A DNA stretch of 26,504 nucleotides, from IMG/VR virus record IMGVR_UViG_3300037264_007179, positions 1 through 26,504 of that record; one strand, 5' to 3'. The DNA is from a virus. Below the pieces are notes generated by a model. It worked only from the letters and a program-made list of their open reading frames with translations. It searched no databases and was not told the origin of the DNA. Position numbers and translations under genes: made by a program. Each line of letters opens with the position of its first letter. Position 1 is the first letter of the stretch. Of this stretch, positions 14,351 to 21,733 are shown piece by piece.

Positions 14351-15358
14351 ATGAATCACCCACACATGGCAATGACTATTGATGAATGTGTTGAACTGAC
14401 GCACTTAAAAGAAAAAGTTACAATGGTAATTCCTACTAGGAATTCTAGTATGGAATTTCTACTGTGGTCAGTATTTTCCATACTTCTGCGATCAAAACCC
14501 AATGGAATGATGGAACATTTTTGCGTATGCATTAATGGTCCTGATGAACGTACAGGGGAAACTGAAGCAGAAGATACCAAACAAAGATTTTTAGAAGAAT
14601 TAAGAGACTTGGAGTGGTATCACGCTGACGATCCAACTAACCACCGCCAAATGCCATTGACAGTGATTAGAATTTGGAGTCGCGTGGGTTATGCAGAATC
14701 TTTTGAAATGGCACTAAATTGGGTTCATACTGATGCTTATTGTTTAATGCATGATGATGTAATCATAACTAATAAAGATTGGGACCAAGAAGTAAAATCT
14801 AAGTTTTACGCTGACGACCAAGTGGCTATAGCATTTGTGCCGCCGCTGTTAGGATGCGACTGCGATCATGCTGTTCATCGCGGTATGTATCTTTTGCGAT
14901 TGCCACAAATGCAAACAACATTTGTGGTTTGTAAAAAGAAGCACATCATGAAGGTCGGGGGTTTATGGCGAGGGTTCCATGTAGCATCTGACGATAACAT
15001 GCTTCAATTTGATTTAGAAGAAATAGGGAGCATTGAAGAATTCGAAAAATTTTGGACTGAGAAAGGATTGTATAAGCAACCTGTGATGAAAACCGAACTT
15101 TATAATTTTGTAAGGCAGGAAGTAGGAGCCTGGATTTATTACAAATTAAACCAAGCTGGCTTCAAGTTTGCAGAACTAAACCCCAACAACATCCTGCATT
15201 TTGAAAAAATGAGTCATCCAGTCTGTACTCCAGAATTTAAATCAGAAGCCCTTAAGAGGAATGCTGAAGTAATTAAGGACTTAGAAAAAGAGATTTTAGC
15301 ACATCCTACATATTCACTACTTTACAAAAAATATTTACCATCAAATTTGGAGATTTAA
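14351..15358 (+). CDS. GT-A-like glycosyltransferase, larger paralog pair, member A
   Basis: A 335-residue protein related along its whole length to the next gene. It starts MNHPHMAMTIDECVELT; a beta strand VTMVIPTRNS (38-47) resembles the GT2 nucleotide-binding start. The putative DxD-type site is CLMHDDVII, within a hydrophobic strand near residue 136. Further conserved pieces are WSVFSILLR, CVCINGPDERTG, RIWSRVGYAESFEMAL and a C-terminal aromatic segment (VGAWIYYKLNQAGFKF) followed by ILHFEKMSH. No membrane span. GGAG lies eight bases before the ATG. Two perfect TATAAT sequences stand just upstream without convincing -35 boxes. Likely a glycosyltransferase; substrate unknown. Confidence 0.7.
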   Translation: MNHPHMAMTIDECVELTHLKEKVTMVIPTRNSSMEFLLWSVFSILLRSKPNGMMEHFCVCINGPDERTGETEAEDTKQRFLEELRDLEWYHADDPTNHRQMPLTVIRIWSRVGYAESFEMALNWVHTDAYCLMHDDVIITNKDWDQEVKSKFYADDQVAIAFVPPLLGCDCDHAVHRGMYLLRLPQMQTTFVVCKKKHIMKVGGLWRGFHVASDDNMLQFDLEEIGSIEEFEKFWTEKGLYKQPVMKTELYNFVRQEVGAWIYYKLNQAGFKFAELNPNNILHFEKMSHPVCTPEFKSEALKRNAEVIKDLEKEILAHPTYSLLYKKYLPSNLEI

Positions 15359-15359
15359 T

Positions 15360-16361
15360 ATGCACCCACATATGGCTTGCTCTGTAGAAGAAGCGGCGGA
15401 ATTGACCAGTATACCAGAAAAAATAACTGTTATTTACCCAACATCGCTTGGCCCAATCGAATGTTTGTTGTGGTCCACTTTTTCGCTTTTATTGCGAACA
15501 AAAGTAAAAGACTACATGGACCATTTTATTGTTTGTGTAAATGGACCAGACAAAAGAACTGGTGACGTAACGATCTGTGATAAAAAACAAGCATTCCTTG
15601 AGGATTTGCGAAAACTAAAATGGTATCACGTTGATGCCCCAAAAGCAAAAAGAGATATGCCTATCACAGTTATTCGAGTTTGGAGTCGAATCGGACACCC
15701 CGAAGCTGTAGAAATGGCGATTCCTTGGGTGCATACAGACAGTTACCTTATCATGCACGATGACCTAATTATTTGCCAGCATGATTGGCTTCGTGTAGTT
15801 GAAAAGACTTTTTTCGCTGACCCCAATGTAATCATAGCTTACGCTGAACGTACCCCAATCACATTGTTATGTGCAGGCTGCGACTCTGCAACCTATGCTA
15901 ATGAACCACTACTTCGTTGCCCACATCTGCTTTGTCTTTTCCTATGTTGTCGTAAGAAGTATATGCTAGAATTGGGATCGTCCTGGTGTGGCTATCATAT
16001 ACCAACCCCACCTTTCTATTTACATGAACGAGTGGGCGATGTAAATGAGTTTTTGAAATATTACAGCAATTTAAAAGCATTGGGTTATGATATACCACAA
16101 ACAGAAAAACCTTATAAATTCATTAGCATGGAGATGGGGGCATGGCATTATTATAATGCGGTTCAAAAGGGCTATAAATTTGTACCGATGCCACTAGACA
16201 TTATCCACTTCGGAGCAATGAGTTGGGATATTGATACTGGAAAAAGCAAGAGAATCATGAAATATCAAGACCAAGTTAAAGCACTGGAAAAGGAAATTTA
16301 TGCCCATCCTGATTACGGTCCTCTGTATAACAAATACTTGCCAGAGAAATACAAAAAATGA
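15360..16361 (+). CDS. GT-A-like glycosyltransferase, larger paralog pair, member B
   Basis: A 333-residue paralog of the preceding gene: MHPHMACSVEEAAELT, ITVIYPTSLGP, WSTFSLLLR, CVNGPDKRTG, RVWSRIGHPEAVEMAI, the acidic IMHDDLIIC, and MGAWHYYNAVQKGYKFVP with IIHFGAMSW. The two share order and spacing of all blocks, so they come from a tandem duplication and have since diverged, notably in the region after the HDD motif (residues 160-200) with several cysteines (CAGCDS, LCLFLCC). GGAG precedes the ATG; two bases separate it from the previous stop, and its own stop overlaps the next ATG (ATGA). Glycosyltransferase by motif; substrate unknown. Confidence 0.7.
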   Translation: MHPHMACSVEEAAELTSIPEKITVIYPTSLGPIECLLWSTFSLLLRTKVKDYMDHFIVCVNGPDKRTGDVTICDKKQAFLEDLRKLKWYHVDAPKAKRDMPITVIRVWSRIGHPEAVEMAIPWVHTDSYLIMHDDLIICQHDWLRVVEKTFFADPNVIIAYAERTPITLLCAGCDSATYANEPLLRCPHLLCLFLCCRKKYMLELGSSWCGYHIPTPPFYLHERVGDVNEFLKYYSNLKALGYDIPQTEKPYKFISMEMGAWHYYNAVQKGYKFVPMPLDIIHFGAMSWDIDTGKSKRIMKYQDQVKALEKEIYAHPDYGPLYNKYLPEKYKK

Positions 16362-17140
16362 TTACCATTTGCACAGTTACACTAGATGATTGTAAACATT
16401 ATTATGAAATATATAAAAAATCTTTAGCCTCAAAAGTTAGGTTGGTAAATGAGGTCTTAATTGCCAAGACAGACTCTCCCCCAAGCCATGAATTGAAGTG
16501 GGAGAATAATGGCATCAAGTTCCATGAATTCGGCATTATGAAGTCATGCCGTACAGCCCAAGGCATTGAACATGGCCTTGGGCTACATGAGTGCTTAAAT
16601 AGAGCTAACAATGATTATATTCTTTTTTGTGATCCAGATATATTTTTATACTCTGCTATAGATGAGTTTTACTATACATTATACAACAAATATAACCTTA
16701 ATATAATCGGAGTGTCGCACTGTGCTGCAACTAAATTTGCTTATACATTTTGGCCCTATTTAAGTAATATGTTTTTCAAAAAATCTGATCTACCACCGTC
16801 TAACTGGCTGAAAGATAAAATCAAAAGTGATTTTGAAACAAACGGAAAATATCTGATAAGAATAACCCCAACTAAAGAGTATGCCCAATTATTCCCAAAT
16901 CCAGAAGGGGATTTTGACACAGGATCATTACTATGGTTGTGGGGATATCAAAATAACTGGAAATGGCTTTCCTTCCAAACAACAGACGTTCATAATTACA
17001 CAAGCAAATATTATCGTGGCAATGTCAAAATAAATGAAAAAATACCAAACACAAAATTAATTTATCATGCAACTAGCGGAACAGCAGGACAAGAAGACAA
17101 TTTTATAAAATTCAAAAAAGCTTGGGAGGAAAGTCAATGA
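16358..17140 (+). CDS. GT-A-like glycosyltransferase, DPD family, copy 6
   Basis: A 260-residue paralog of the five upstream copies, separated from them by the methyltransferase and the larger pair. Marks: MITICTVTLDD, EHGLGLHECL (71-80), CDPDIFL with DPD 92-94, IDE, YNLNIIGVSHCA, KKSDLPPSNWL, FDTGSLLWLWG, WKWLSFQTTDVHNYTSKYYRGN and LIYHATSG. It is close to copies 1 and 3 in the CDPD form and the short middle segment. Its detached place shows that the array was rearranged or that the intervening genes were inserted. It is coupled on both sides by ATGA overlaps. Confidence 0.8.
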   Translation: MITICTVTLDDCKHYYEIYKKSLASKVRLVNEVLIAKTDSPPSHELKWENNGIKFHEFGIMKSCRTAQGIEHGLGLHECLNRANNDYILFCDPDIFLYSAIDEFYYTLYNKYNLNIIGVSHCAATKFAYTFWPYLSNMFFKKSDLPPSNWLKDKIKSDFETNGKYLIRITPTKEYAQLFPNPEGDFDTGSLLWLWGYQNNWKWLSFQTTDVHNYTSKYYRGNVKINEKIPNTKLIYHATSGTAGQEDNFIKFKKAWEESQ

Positions 17141-17847
17141 TCGGATTAACCACAATCGTAACAGCGACCTACAACAAAGAAATGTTCCTTCCGCAAGCGG
17201 CTGAGAGCGTGTTCAACCAAACTAAAAGGGACTGGCGATGGTGGATCATCCTTGATGGGGCCAACGAAAAAACAAGTGATTATGTATTTAACTTACAACA
17301 CCGCGACTCAAGAATAACAGCATTTGTTGAACATGTTGGGTTCCATGAAAGAAAACAGATATATCGCCCATCCATGCTGATGAACAAATATTTTCCACTA
17401 ATAGCAACTGATTACTTTTGTTGGCTATCCGATGATGATATAATGCAACCAACTTATCTTGAATCATTGGCGGGAGCTTTAGACAGGCATCCAGATTGGG
17501 ACATTGCTTTTGGTTGGTGTGATATTATCAATCAAGTGGGTGAAAATGAATGGGCCTTGCACATGTACTTTGGCAGGCATCACTGGAATAAAGAATATAA
17601 CCAGGATAACCTCCCAATGTACTCATTAGATGGCGGGCAGATTGTTCAAACAAAAACTTCCTATAATGCCCTAAAAGGGTGGCAATTCCCTATTGAGTGG
17701 GCTGATGGAAATTCATGCGATGGTTTGTATTTAAATGAATTAGCCAAAATATTTACTTTTAATCCAATAAACGAACATGTTCTAACACACCGTAGAACAC
17801 ACCTTTCAGAGAATACTAGGACTAATCCTAAATTTGAAAAGGCATAA
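17137..17847 (+). CDS. Family 2 glycosyltransferase
   Basis: A 236-residue protein starting at the ATG at 17137, which overlaps the previous stop and has GGAGGAAAG upstream. Classic GT2 features are visible: LTTIVTATYNKEMFLPQAAE (4-23), SVFNQTKRDWRWWIILDGA (24-42), and the DxD-type FCWLSDDDIMQPTYL with DDD at 99-101. It lacks the long C-terminal extension of processive GT2 enzymes and has no membrane segment, so it most likely adds one sugar in the cytoplasm. It connects the DPD array to the aminotransferase and acetyltransferase, which may make its donor. Donor unknown. Confidence 0.88.
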   Translation: MIGLTTIVTATYNKEMFLPQAAESVFNQTKRDWRWWIILDGANEKTSDYVFNLQHRDSRITAFVEHVGFHERKQIYRPSMLMNKYFPLIATDYFCWLSDDDIMQPTYLESLAGALDRHPDWDIAFGWCDIINQVGENEWALHMYFGRHHWNKEYNQDNLPMYSLDGGQIVQTKTSYNALKGWQFPIEWADGNSCDGLYLNELAKIFTFNPINEHVLTHRRTHLSENTRTNPKFEKA

Positions 17848-17848
17848 A

Positions 17849-18967
17849 ATGAAAATTGATCTATTTAAAGTGTTTATGTCTCCTGATGCACCTATCCAAG
17901 TAAGCAATGTACTTACCAGTGGATTTATTGGACAGGGACAAAAAGTTGAAGAATTTGAAGATAAATTAAAAAACCACTTCAACAACACCTTTATTAATAC
18001 CTTGAACAGCTGCACATCTGCCCTTGAATTAGCTGTACATATGGTAAAAAATGAATATGACCCAAACTGTGAAATTATAACCACCCCACTCACTTGCACG
18101 GCAACCAATTTAGCCATTATCTCTAGAGGCGCAAAAATTAAGTGGGCTGATGTAGACTCAAATACCTGTAATATCGACCTTGATGACGTAGAAAAGAAGA
18201 TCACACCGCAAACCAAAGCAATTATGGTTGTTCATTGGGGCGGCTATCCAGTTGACCTTGATAGATTAAAAGACATACAATTCAAAGCCTTTAAAAAGTT
18301 TGGTAGAAGTCCAATAGTAATCGAAGATTGTGCCCATGCATGGGGTGCTAAATATAAAGGCAAACTAATTGGCACATATGGTAATTTTGCTGCATTCAGC
18401 TTCCAAGCAATTAAACATTTGACAACTGGAGATGGGGGAATCCTTATTTCTCCTGACGACGAATATCATCAAAGAGCCAAATTACTTCGTTGGTATGGAC
18501 TTGACCGCACCAGCAGTAAGGACTTCCGCTGCGGACAAAATATTAGAGAAGCAGGCTTTAAATGGCATATGAATGATATTGCCGCTACAATTGGCCTGTG
18601 CAACATAGAACATACAAACTATTTAGTACAAAAACACAAAGATAATGGACGATATTATAACTTCGCCCTCAAAAATATTCCTGGTATCAGATTATTAGAA
18701 AACAATCCAAACTATGAATCAAGTTACTGGATTTATACAATGATGGTGCAAGATCGCCCTGATTTCGTTAAAAAAATGAAAGAAAAAGGCATTATGGTCG
18801 GACAAGTCCATGATCGCAATGATAAGCATGAATGCCTGCAAGAATATAAAGCTCTCTTGCCAAACCTAGATACTATCTCCAACGAAATGATTTGCATTCC
18901 GTGTGGTTGGTGGGTTACAAAAGAGAACAGAGAATATATCGTGAATTGCATAAAGGAAGGTTGGTAA
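17849..18967 (+). CDS. DegT/DnrJ/EryC1/StrS-type sugar aminotransferase
   Basis: A 372-residue PLP enzyme of typical length. Visible marks are SGFIGQGQKVEEFED (24-38), the NSCTSALELA phosphate/PLP site (53-62), VIEDCAHAWGAKYKG with D160, and FSFQAIKHLTTGDGG, where K189 is the Schiff-base lysine. Members convert nucleotide-linked keto sugars to amino sugars using glutamate or glutamine. The downstream GNAT gene overlaps by TAATG, a common pairing for N-acetylated amino sugar synthesis. The ATG at 17849 is preferred to the upstream TTG at 17834. No dehydratase or thymidylyltransferase for the keto sugar is seen here, so the substrate must come from elsewhere in the element or from the host. Confidence 0.93.
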   Translation: MKIDLFKVFMSPDAPIQVSNVLTSGFIGQGQKVEEFEDKLKNHFNNTFINTLNSCTSALELAVHMVKNEYDPNCEIITTPLTCTATNLAIISRGAKIKWADVDSNTCNIDLDDVEKKITPQTKAIMVVHWGGYPVDLDRLKDIQFKAFKKFGRSPIVIEDCAHAWGAKYKGKLIGTYGNFAAFSFQAIKHLTTGDGGILISPDDEYHQRAKLLRWYGLDRTSSKDFRCGQNIREAGFKWHMNDIAATIGLCNIEHTNYLVQKHKDNGRYYNFALKNIPGIRLLENNPNYESSYWIYTMMVQDRPDFVKKMKEKGIMVGQVHDRNDKHECLQEYKALLPNLDTISNEMICIPCGWWVTKENREYIVNCIKEGW

Positions 18968-19506
18968 TGAGTTTCTTATACGTCCATCCTAACACTATGG
19001 CTTTCCGCAAAGCTGATAAATGCGATGCCGCTGAGTTACTTGATTTGAAAAATGAAAGTCACTTCGGCACACATACCGTCACATATGCTAATCTTACTAG
19101 CCAAGAAAAATGGCTTGAATCTATCAGTTGTGAAACTCATTGCCCACGCAACCTTGTTTTAATTGCCAATGTCCAAGTTCTTACAAGCGGACATGATTGC
19201 GGCATATTTAAAATCTTAAATATTGATTGGCAGAATCGTCGGGCAGAAGTCGGTTGGGATATATATAAAGATTTTAGAGGACAAGGCTATGGCAAGAAAT
19301 TAGTCAAAGCTGGAGTAGATTTTACTTTTAATATTTTAAATTTACATAGACTTGACGCTCAAATACTTATAACAAATGAAGTATCCCTTAAATGTGCAAA
19401 AGCCGCAGGGTTTCAAATAGACGGCAGACAAGATAAAGCCATCTTTAAAAATGGCCAATATATAGATAATTTAATATTAGGAGTTTTAAATGAGAGTAAT
19501 ATTTGA
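18967..19506 (+). CDS. GNAT-family N-acetyltransferase, probable amino-sugar acetyltransferase
   Basis: A 179-residue protein with the RimJ/RimL-like GNAT core. The acetyl-CoA loop is RGQGYG (104-109) after EVGWDIYKDF, and the C-terminal fold continues with LHRLDAQILITNEVSLKCAKAAGF, the usual end of the domain. The ATG shares a base with the aminotransferase stop (TAATG), so the acceptor is most simply the amino group made by that enzyme, as in PseH- or FdtC-like steps. That link is contextual; protein or small-molecule acetylation cannot be excluded. The longer frame from 18892 lies inside the aminotransferase gene and is rejected. Confidence 0.88.
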   Translation: MSFLYVHPNTMAFRKADKCDAAELLDLKNESHFGTHTVTYANLTSQEKWLESISCETHCPRNLVLIANVQVLTSGHDCGIFKILNIDWQNRRAEVGWDIYKDFRGQGYGKKLVKAGVDFTFNILNLHRLDAQILITNEVSLKCAKAAGFQIDGRQDKAIFKNGQYIDNLILGVLNESNI

Positions 19507-19546
19507 TTTTATAAAATATGTATGTAGAAAGATTGAAAACTTCTAG
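19490..19546 (+). CDS. Possible 18-aa peptide ORF behind the acetyltransferase
   Basis: ATG at 19490 with an AGGAG seven bases upstream opens a frame reading MRVIFDFIKYVCRKIENF and stopping at 19544-19546. It overlaps the end of the GNAT gene by 17 bases. The ribosome site is better than that of many real genes nearby, so it is either a translated micro-ORF or the head of a truncated gene. Nothing in the peptide is diagnostic. Confidence 0.3.
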   Translation: MRVIFDFIKYVCRKIENF

Positions 19547-19567
19547 CGGACACACAACTGAATAAAT

Positions 19568-19801
19568 ATGATACATTTAAATGAAATTGATTATCCTGGT
19601 GGCTTTGATAAATTGACCACCGATATAGGCAATTTACGCTACGACACTCTAGGTAAATTCCTTGAATTACTTTCCAAGAAGCTAGAAGCAGATGCTAAAG
19701 CAGATGAGGACAGGGAACGATATCAGTTAGCGAAACAATTAACCTATTCAGCCAAACATATTAAAAATGCCTGGAAAATCTGCGAACCTTTTATGACTTG
19801 A
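19568..19801 (+). CDS. Hypothetical 77-aa helical protein
   Basis: A soluble 77-residue protein beginning MIHLNEIDYPGGFDKLTT. From residue 20 on it looks mostly helical and charged (LGKFLELLSKKLEADAKADE). No family recognised. No ribosome site is visible before the ATG. It is the last plus-strand gene of the cassette and its 3' end overlaps the convergent FKEYF-motif gene by 11 bases. Amino acid composition looks like a real protein; function unknown. Confidence 0.6.
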   Translation: MIHLNEIDYPGGFDKLTTDIGNLRYDTLGKFLELLSKKLEADAKADEDRERYQLAKQLTYSAKHIKNAWKICEPFMT

Positions 19802-19988
19802 GAGCCGATTTGCCCATTCGGAAGATTGGTTTGTAAGGCTTGGCAGGAGTCCAAAGTCTCATTTTAGCGGCACCCGAAGGATTGAAACCAGTCTTTGGTA
19901 TCTCGGTTGGAACAAGTGGATTATCCTTGTAATCAAGGACGCCACGCACTTTAAGTTCCATCGTCAGAAAATATTCTTTAAACCCCAT
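19791..19988 (-). CDS. Small basic protein with FKEYF N-terminal motif
   Basis: From the ATG at 19988 this is 65 residues: MGFKEYFLTMELK, then a basic, proline-rich body (NPLVPTEIPKTGFNPSGAAK, LWTPAKPYKPIF). A longer form from a TTG at 20015 with a weak AGAGAAG is possible, but the N-terminal FKEYF motif, shared with three or four other proteins in this window, supports the ATG. The body resembles a structural or packaging peptide more than an enzyme: no catalytic motif, no membrane span. I do not recognise the family. Confidence 0.6.
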   Translation of the reverse strand: MGFKEYFLTMELKVRGVLDYKDNPLVPTEIPKTGFNPSGAAKMRLWTPAKPYKPIFRMGKSALKS

Positions 19989-20051
19989 TGTTATATTTAT
20001 GATAAAAATGTACAATTTACTTCTCTATTATCTTAAAGATAGGAGTTTATT

Positions 20052-20321
20052 ATGAAAGCGATTCACAACACGGTTACTTTCCTCGCAGCTGTAGTAGTAT
20101 TATCTTGGGCGGGTTGGCAGACCTATCTCCATTGGGATATCCTACTGAACAAGGCAGCGGTTGCAGTTCCACAAACACGACAACAGCATCCGCCAGCGAA
20201 GAAATGCCCTTGCTGCAATCATTGCACATGTGGCAAAACAGATTGTAAAGGCGCTTGTTGCGCAGACAAAAAATGTTGCGATGCCTGCGGTTGCACCGAA
20301 GCAGGTTGCTGCAAGAAGTAA
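20052..20321 (+). CDS. Membrane-anchored metallothionein-like cysteine-rich peptide
   Basis: An 89-residue protein in two parts. Residues 7-22 form one hydrophobic segment (TVTFLAAVVVLSWAGW), a signal anchor or signal peptide without a clear cleavage site. After a short polar linker, residues 52-87 contain 14 cysteines in 36 residues, mostly CC and CxC pairs with Lys, Gly and Asp between them, the composition of metallothioneins and of secreted cysteine-rich metal-binding peptides. It would sit at the membrane, with the cluster on the outer side if it is exported. A good TAGGAGT precedes the ATG. It is a single plus-strand gene facing hldE, with stops adjacent. Metal binding is inferred from composition; a disulfide-rich exported peptide is the alternative. 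Confidence 0.8.
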   Translation: MKAIHNTVTFLAAVVVLSWAGWQTYLHWDILLNKAAVAVPQTRQQHPPAKKCPCCNHCTCGKTDCKGACCADKKCCDACGCTEAGCCKK

Positions 20322-21719
20322 TCAAGAGGATTTAATCTTCTTGATAATCTCAGATGTGCTATGTCCTTGTATCAGAGGGACATAGCACACTTCTTTTACA
20401 CAGTCCGCTCCCGCCACCTCTTTCCCTTCCCAATCAGCCCCTTTTACCAATACATCAGGCTTAATACCTTCAATTAACTTCTGTGGCGTGTCCTCGTCAA
20501 AAGAAATAACATAATCAACATGTTCCAAAGCCGCTAAAAGCTTCATTCGCTCGTAAAGTGGTAAAATTGGACGTGTATCACCCTTTAATCTTCGAATACT
20601 TTCATCAGAATTGACCGCCACTACCAACTTATCCCCTTGATTGCGAGCAAACTCAAGAGTGTGTAAATGCCCGCTATGAATCAGATCAAAACACCCATTA
20701 GTAAAAACCAACTTGTATTCTCTGTTCCTTAAAAAATGCCAATTCTTTAATATTTTCCCGCTGGCATGAAAAGACCAAGGACCAAACATCCCTCGTTGCT
20801 TCTGCTGGACATACATTAAGCCGCCATGAAATGCTATTTTTGCCGATTCCTCAATGGTAAAACCATGCGTTATTGCCAGTGCTAAAACCCCTATAAAACA
20901 ATCCCCTGCACCGATAATATCCATCGGCTTTACATTGCACTTTGGCCTATATTCAAAGTAATCATCGACCTTGCCTGCAATGCCATCACCTTCCTGCGTA
21001 ATAATAACAGCCTTACAATTCAATTCCTTTTTAAAGAAATCACACTGTCGCTGCCAATCCTTAAACCCACTCAACGTCTCCGCTTCCTTTGAATTAGGCT
21101 TAAATATAGTACAACCATGCCAACGATCTAATGGTGCAGCTTTAGGATCAACTATAGTAACAGCTTTCGTATCAAACCAGTTAAGTTTGAAATCACCAGA
21201 AAAGATACCTTTATTGTAATCAGAGAAGATCATTACGTCTGGTTCGACCTGAAATATGAGCCACCGCATCGTTAATTCCGCTTGCAAATGCCTAAAAGTC
21301 GCATCATCTAATCCATATCTTGGCTTTTCAATGTCCCATCTGGCAACAACCTGAAACCCTTTCTCATAAAATCGCTTCTTGTGGGGGATGTAATGGTCTT
21401 TTGGCAGATTAATTCCACCCCAATACTTGACACCGTGATTACGAATAACCTTATAGGCTTCGTCATCAATAAAAGTGAATAACCGACTAACAATGTTAAA
21501 ATTATTTAGCTGATAAGCGACATTGGCAGCGCCGCCAGGAAACTTTCGAAATGGCGTATCATCTTCTGATAACAGGACATGAACATTAGCACATTCAGGA
21601 GAAATGCGGCTTACTTTGACTTGATAATCTTCATCCAACATTGCATCGCCAACAATATGAATAAAAATAGCTTTGTTGTTATGTTCTAATTTACTGGCAA
21701 ATCTCTGTAATAACTCCAT
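20322..21719 (-). CDS. hldE: HldE-like bifunctional heptose-7-phosphate kinase / nucleotidyltransferase
   Basis: A 465-residue fusion near the usual 470. The N-terminal ribokinase/PfkB domain has VGDAMLDEDY and SRISPE (23-43), PGGAANVAYQL (59-69) and the anion-hole MDIIGAGDCFIGVLAL. The C-terminal cytidylyltransferase-like domain has FTNGCFDLIHSGHLHTLEF (HxGH motif), NSDESIRRLKG and a terminal HSTSEIIKKI. HldE phosphorylates D-glycero-D-manno-heptose 7-phosphate and later adenylylates the 1-phosphate, giving ADP-heptose for LPS core or other heptosylation. GmhA, GmhB and HldD are not in this window, so they would come from elsewhere. Both domains look intact. The start ATG at 21719 has no close ribosome site. 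It lies downstream of the NadD-like gene by 14 bases. Confidence 0.93.
   Translation of the reverse strand: MELLQRFASKLEHNNKAIFIHIVGDAMLDEDYQVKVSRISPECANVHVLLSEDDTPFRKFPGGAANVAYQLNNFNIVSRLFTFIDDEAYKVIRNHGVKYWGGINLPKDHYIPHKKRFYEKGFQVVARWDIEKPRYGLDDATFRHLQAELTMRWLIFQVEPDVMIFSDYNKGIFSGDFKLNWFDTKAVTIVDPKAAPLDRWHGCTIFKPNSKEAETLSGFKDWQRQCDFFKKELNCKAVIITQEGDGIAGKVDDYFEYRPKCNVKPMDIIGAGDCFIGVLALAITHGFTIEESAKIAFHGGLMYVQQKQRGMFGPWSFHASGKILKNWHFLRNREYKLVFTNGCFDLIHSGHLHTLEFARNQGDKLVVAVNSDESIRRLKGDTRPILPLYERMKLLAALEHVDYVISFDEDTPQKLIEGIKPDVLVKGADWEGKEVAGADCVKEVCYVPLIQGHSTSEIIKKIKSS
20355..20389. terminator. 12-bp inverted repeat near the convergent ends of hldE and the cysteine-rich gene
   Basis: Bases 20355-20366 and 20378-20389 are exact inverted complements with an 11-base loop. 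On the plus strand the stem is followed by CTTCTTTTA and lies about 35 bases after the stop of the cysteine-rich gene, so it may be its terminator. It is also coding sequence for the hldE C-terminus on the minus strand. Confidence 0.5.
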
Positions 21720-21733
21720 ATAATACAGGAGTT

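Noticed and set aside
20074-20325. Cysteine-rich frame on the minus strand opposite the metallothionein-like gene
   Set aside because: It is the antisense shadow of the plus-strand gene, which has a good ribosome site and a sensible protein architecture.
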